From: an uncultured cyanobacterium
Lineage (GTDB): Bacteria > Cyanobacteriota > Cyanobacteriia > Phormidesmidales > Phormidesmidaceae
Reading direction: 5' to 3'
Assembly (NCBI GenBank): GCA_938029995.1
Contig: CALHGI010000332.1
Span: forward strand, 1-5,369
Length of the DNA: 5,369 nt
Under the pieces are notes generated by a model. The model worked only from the letters and a program-made list of their open reading frames with translations. It was not told where the DNA came from and searched no databases. This document shows positions 4,696 to 5,369 of the stretch, piece after piece. The translations under genes were made by a program, and so were the position numbers. Positions within the stretch are counted from its first letter, which is position 1, and each line of letters starts with the position of its first letter.

Positions 4696-5369
4696 ATGAT
4701 TCAACTAATAGCGGGTGACATTGGTGGTACAAAAACCATTTTACGCTTGGTACGCTCGGATGATGGCGGCCAGGAAACCCTCCATGAACAGCGCTTTGTC
4801 AGTGGCGACTACCCTGACCTAGTGCCCATGGTAAAAGACTTTTTAGGGGCCGCCCCCGGTGAACCTTCACCCCAGGCGGCCTGTTTTGCCATTGCCGGTC
4901 CGGTGGTGAATAATCGCTCTCAGCTGACGAACTTGGCCTGGCTACTGAGTAGCGATCGCATCGCCGAAGAACTCAACCTGAAGACCGTGGAGCTGATTAA
5001 TGATTTTGCCGCCGTGGGCTACGGGGTACTGGGGTTAGCACCGGACGATCTGCATACGCTACAGCCAGGTCTGCCCAATCCCCAGGCTCCCATTGCCATT
5101 ATCGGTGCCGGTACCGGGCTGGGACAGGGCTTTTTGATCAACTGCGGAGGAACGTACCAGATCTTCCCCTCGGAAGGGGGCCATGTTGACTTCGCCCCCC
5201 GGTCCGAACTGGAATTCCAGCTGCTGCACTACCTGCTGGAGAAACATGCCATCTCCCGTGTTTCCGTAGAACGGGTGGTTTCAGGCCAGGGAATTTTTTC
5301 AATCTATCAGTTCCTACGCGATCGGAGTTCTTCACCAGAGTCTGAGCCCCTGGCACAGATCGTCCGCAG
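4696..5369 (+). CDS. glk: Glucokinase, N-terminal 224 residues (runs off the window)
   Basis: Glucokinase phosphorylates glucose with ATP to glucose 6-phosphate in the cytosol. The visible part carries the features of the E. coli-type family (PF02685): the N-terminal phosphate-binding loop AGDIGGTKT (6-14); the sugar-binding and catalytic-base motif ELINDFAAVGYG (99-110), with D103 as the expected base; the second nucleotide-binding loop GAGTGLGQG (137-145); the glucose-contacting SEGGHVDFAP (159-168, E160 and H163); and ERVVSGQGI (192-200), whose E192 should be the last glucose contact. Family members are about 320-350 residues long, so roughly the C-terminal third lies beyond the right edge. 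The start at ATG 4696 gives the family-typical N-terminus, although no strong Shine-Dalgarno precedes it. A TGTAATCT at 4667-4674 could be an extended -10 element, without a good -35. The frame is intact, and cofH is divergent. Confidence 0.93.
   Translation, partial: MIQLIAGDIGGTKTILRLVRSDDGGQETLHEQRFVSGDYPDLVPMVKDFLGAAPGEPSPQAACFAIAGPVVNNRSQLTNLAWLLSSDRIAEELNLKTVELINDFAAVGYGVLGLAPDDLHTLQPGLPNPQAPIAIIGAGTGLGQGFLINCGGTYQIFPSEGGHVDFAPRSELEFQLLHYLLEKHAISRVSVERVVSGQGIFSIYQFLRDRSSSPESEPLAQIVR
4952..4959. repeat. HIP1 octamer GCGATCGC
   Basis: Second perfect HIP1 copy, inside the glucokinase coding region (codons for Ser-Asp-Arg). A near match, GCGATCGG, occurs at 5319-5326. Confidence 0.8.

Overview
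The window looks like chromosomal DNA of a cyanobacterium. Three things point that way: two copies of the HIP1 octamer GCGATCGC, a stand-alone cofH gene (Fo/deazaflavin synthase subunit 2, used in many cyanobacteria for the photolyase antenna), and an E. coli-type glucokinase with no phage or transposon genes around it. Base composition is close to even, with no obvious break along the window. The assignment is an inference; no 16S or tRNA gene is present to confirm it.

Layout, left to right. The 3' end of an unrecognised plus-strand gene (hydrophobic segment, then coiled coil; 2-271) converges on a minus-strand gene for an Fe(II)/2-oxoglutarate dioxygenase of the free-amino-acid hydroxylase type (305-1090), with a small GC hairpin between them. 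A 423-bp gap (1091-1513) has no certain gene but is full of structure: overlapping inverted repeats, a perfect 16-bp stem, a short open frame that may be a decayed transporter start, and a 16-bp tandem repeat. Next on the minus strand come an alpha/beta-hydrolase-fold protein (1514-2365) and, upstream and overlapping it by 74 nt, a second putative Fe(II)/2-oxoglutarate oxygenase (2292-3014). A 286-bp gap (3015-3300) holds a 10-bp inverted repeat and a possible 17-residue ORF. cofH (3301-4440, minus strand) follows. It is divergent from a glucokinase gene (4696 onward, plus strand) that runs off the right edge.

How the genes work together: only the oxygenase/hydrolase pair is clearly one transcription and translation unit. 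The hydrolase ribosome-binding site lies inside a hairpin within the upstream coding region, which suggests translational coupling. CofH would work with a CofG encoded elsewhere. Glucokinase feeds glucose into central metabolism. I see no convincing multi-gene novel system. The most interesting points are the coupled pair, whose hydrolase lacks the usual catalytic nucleophile, two different Fe(II)/2OG oxygenases within 3 kb, and the unexplained structured gaps.
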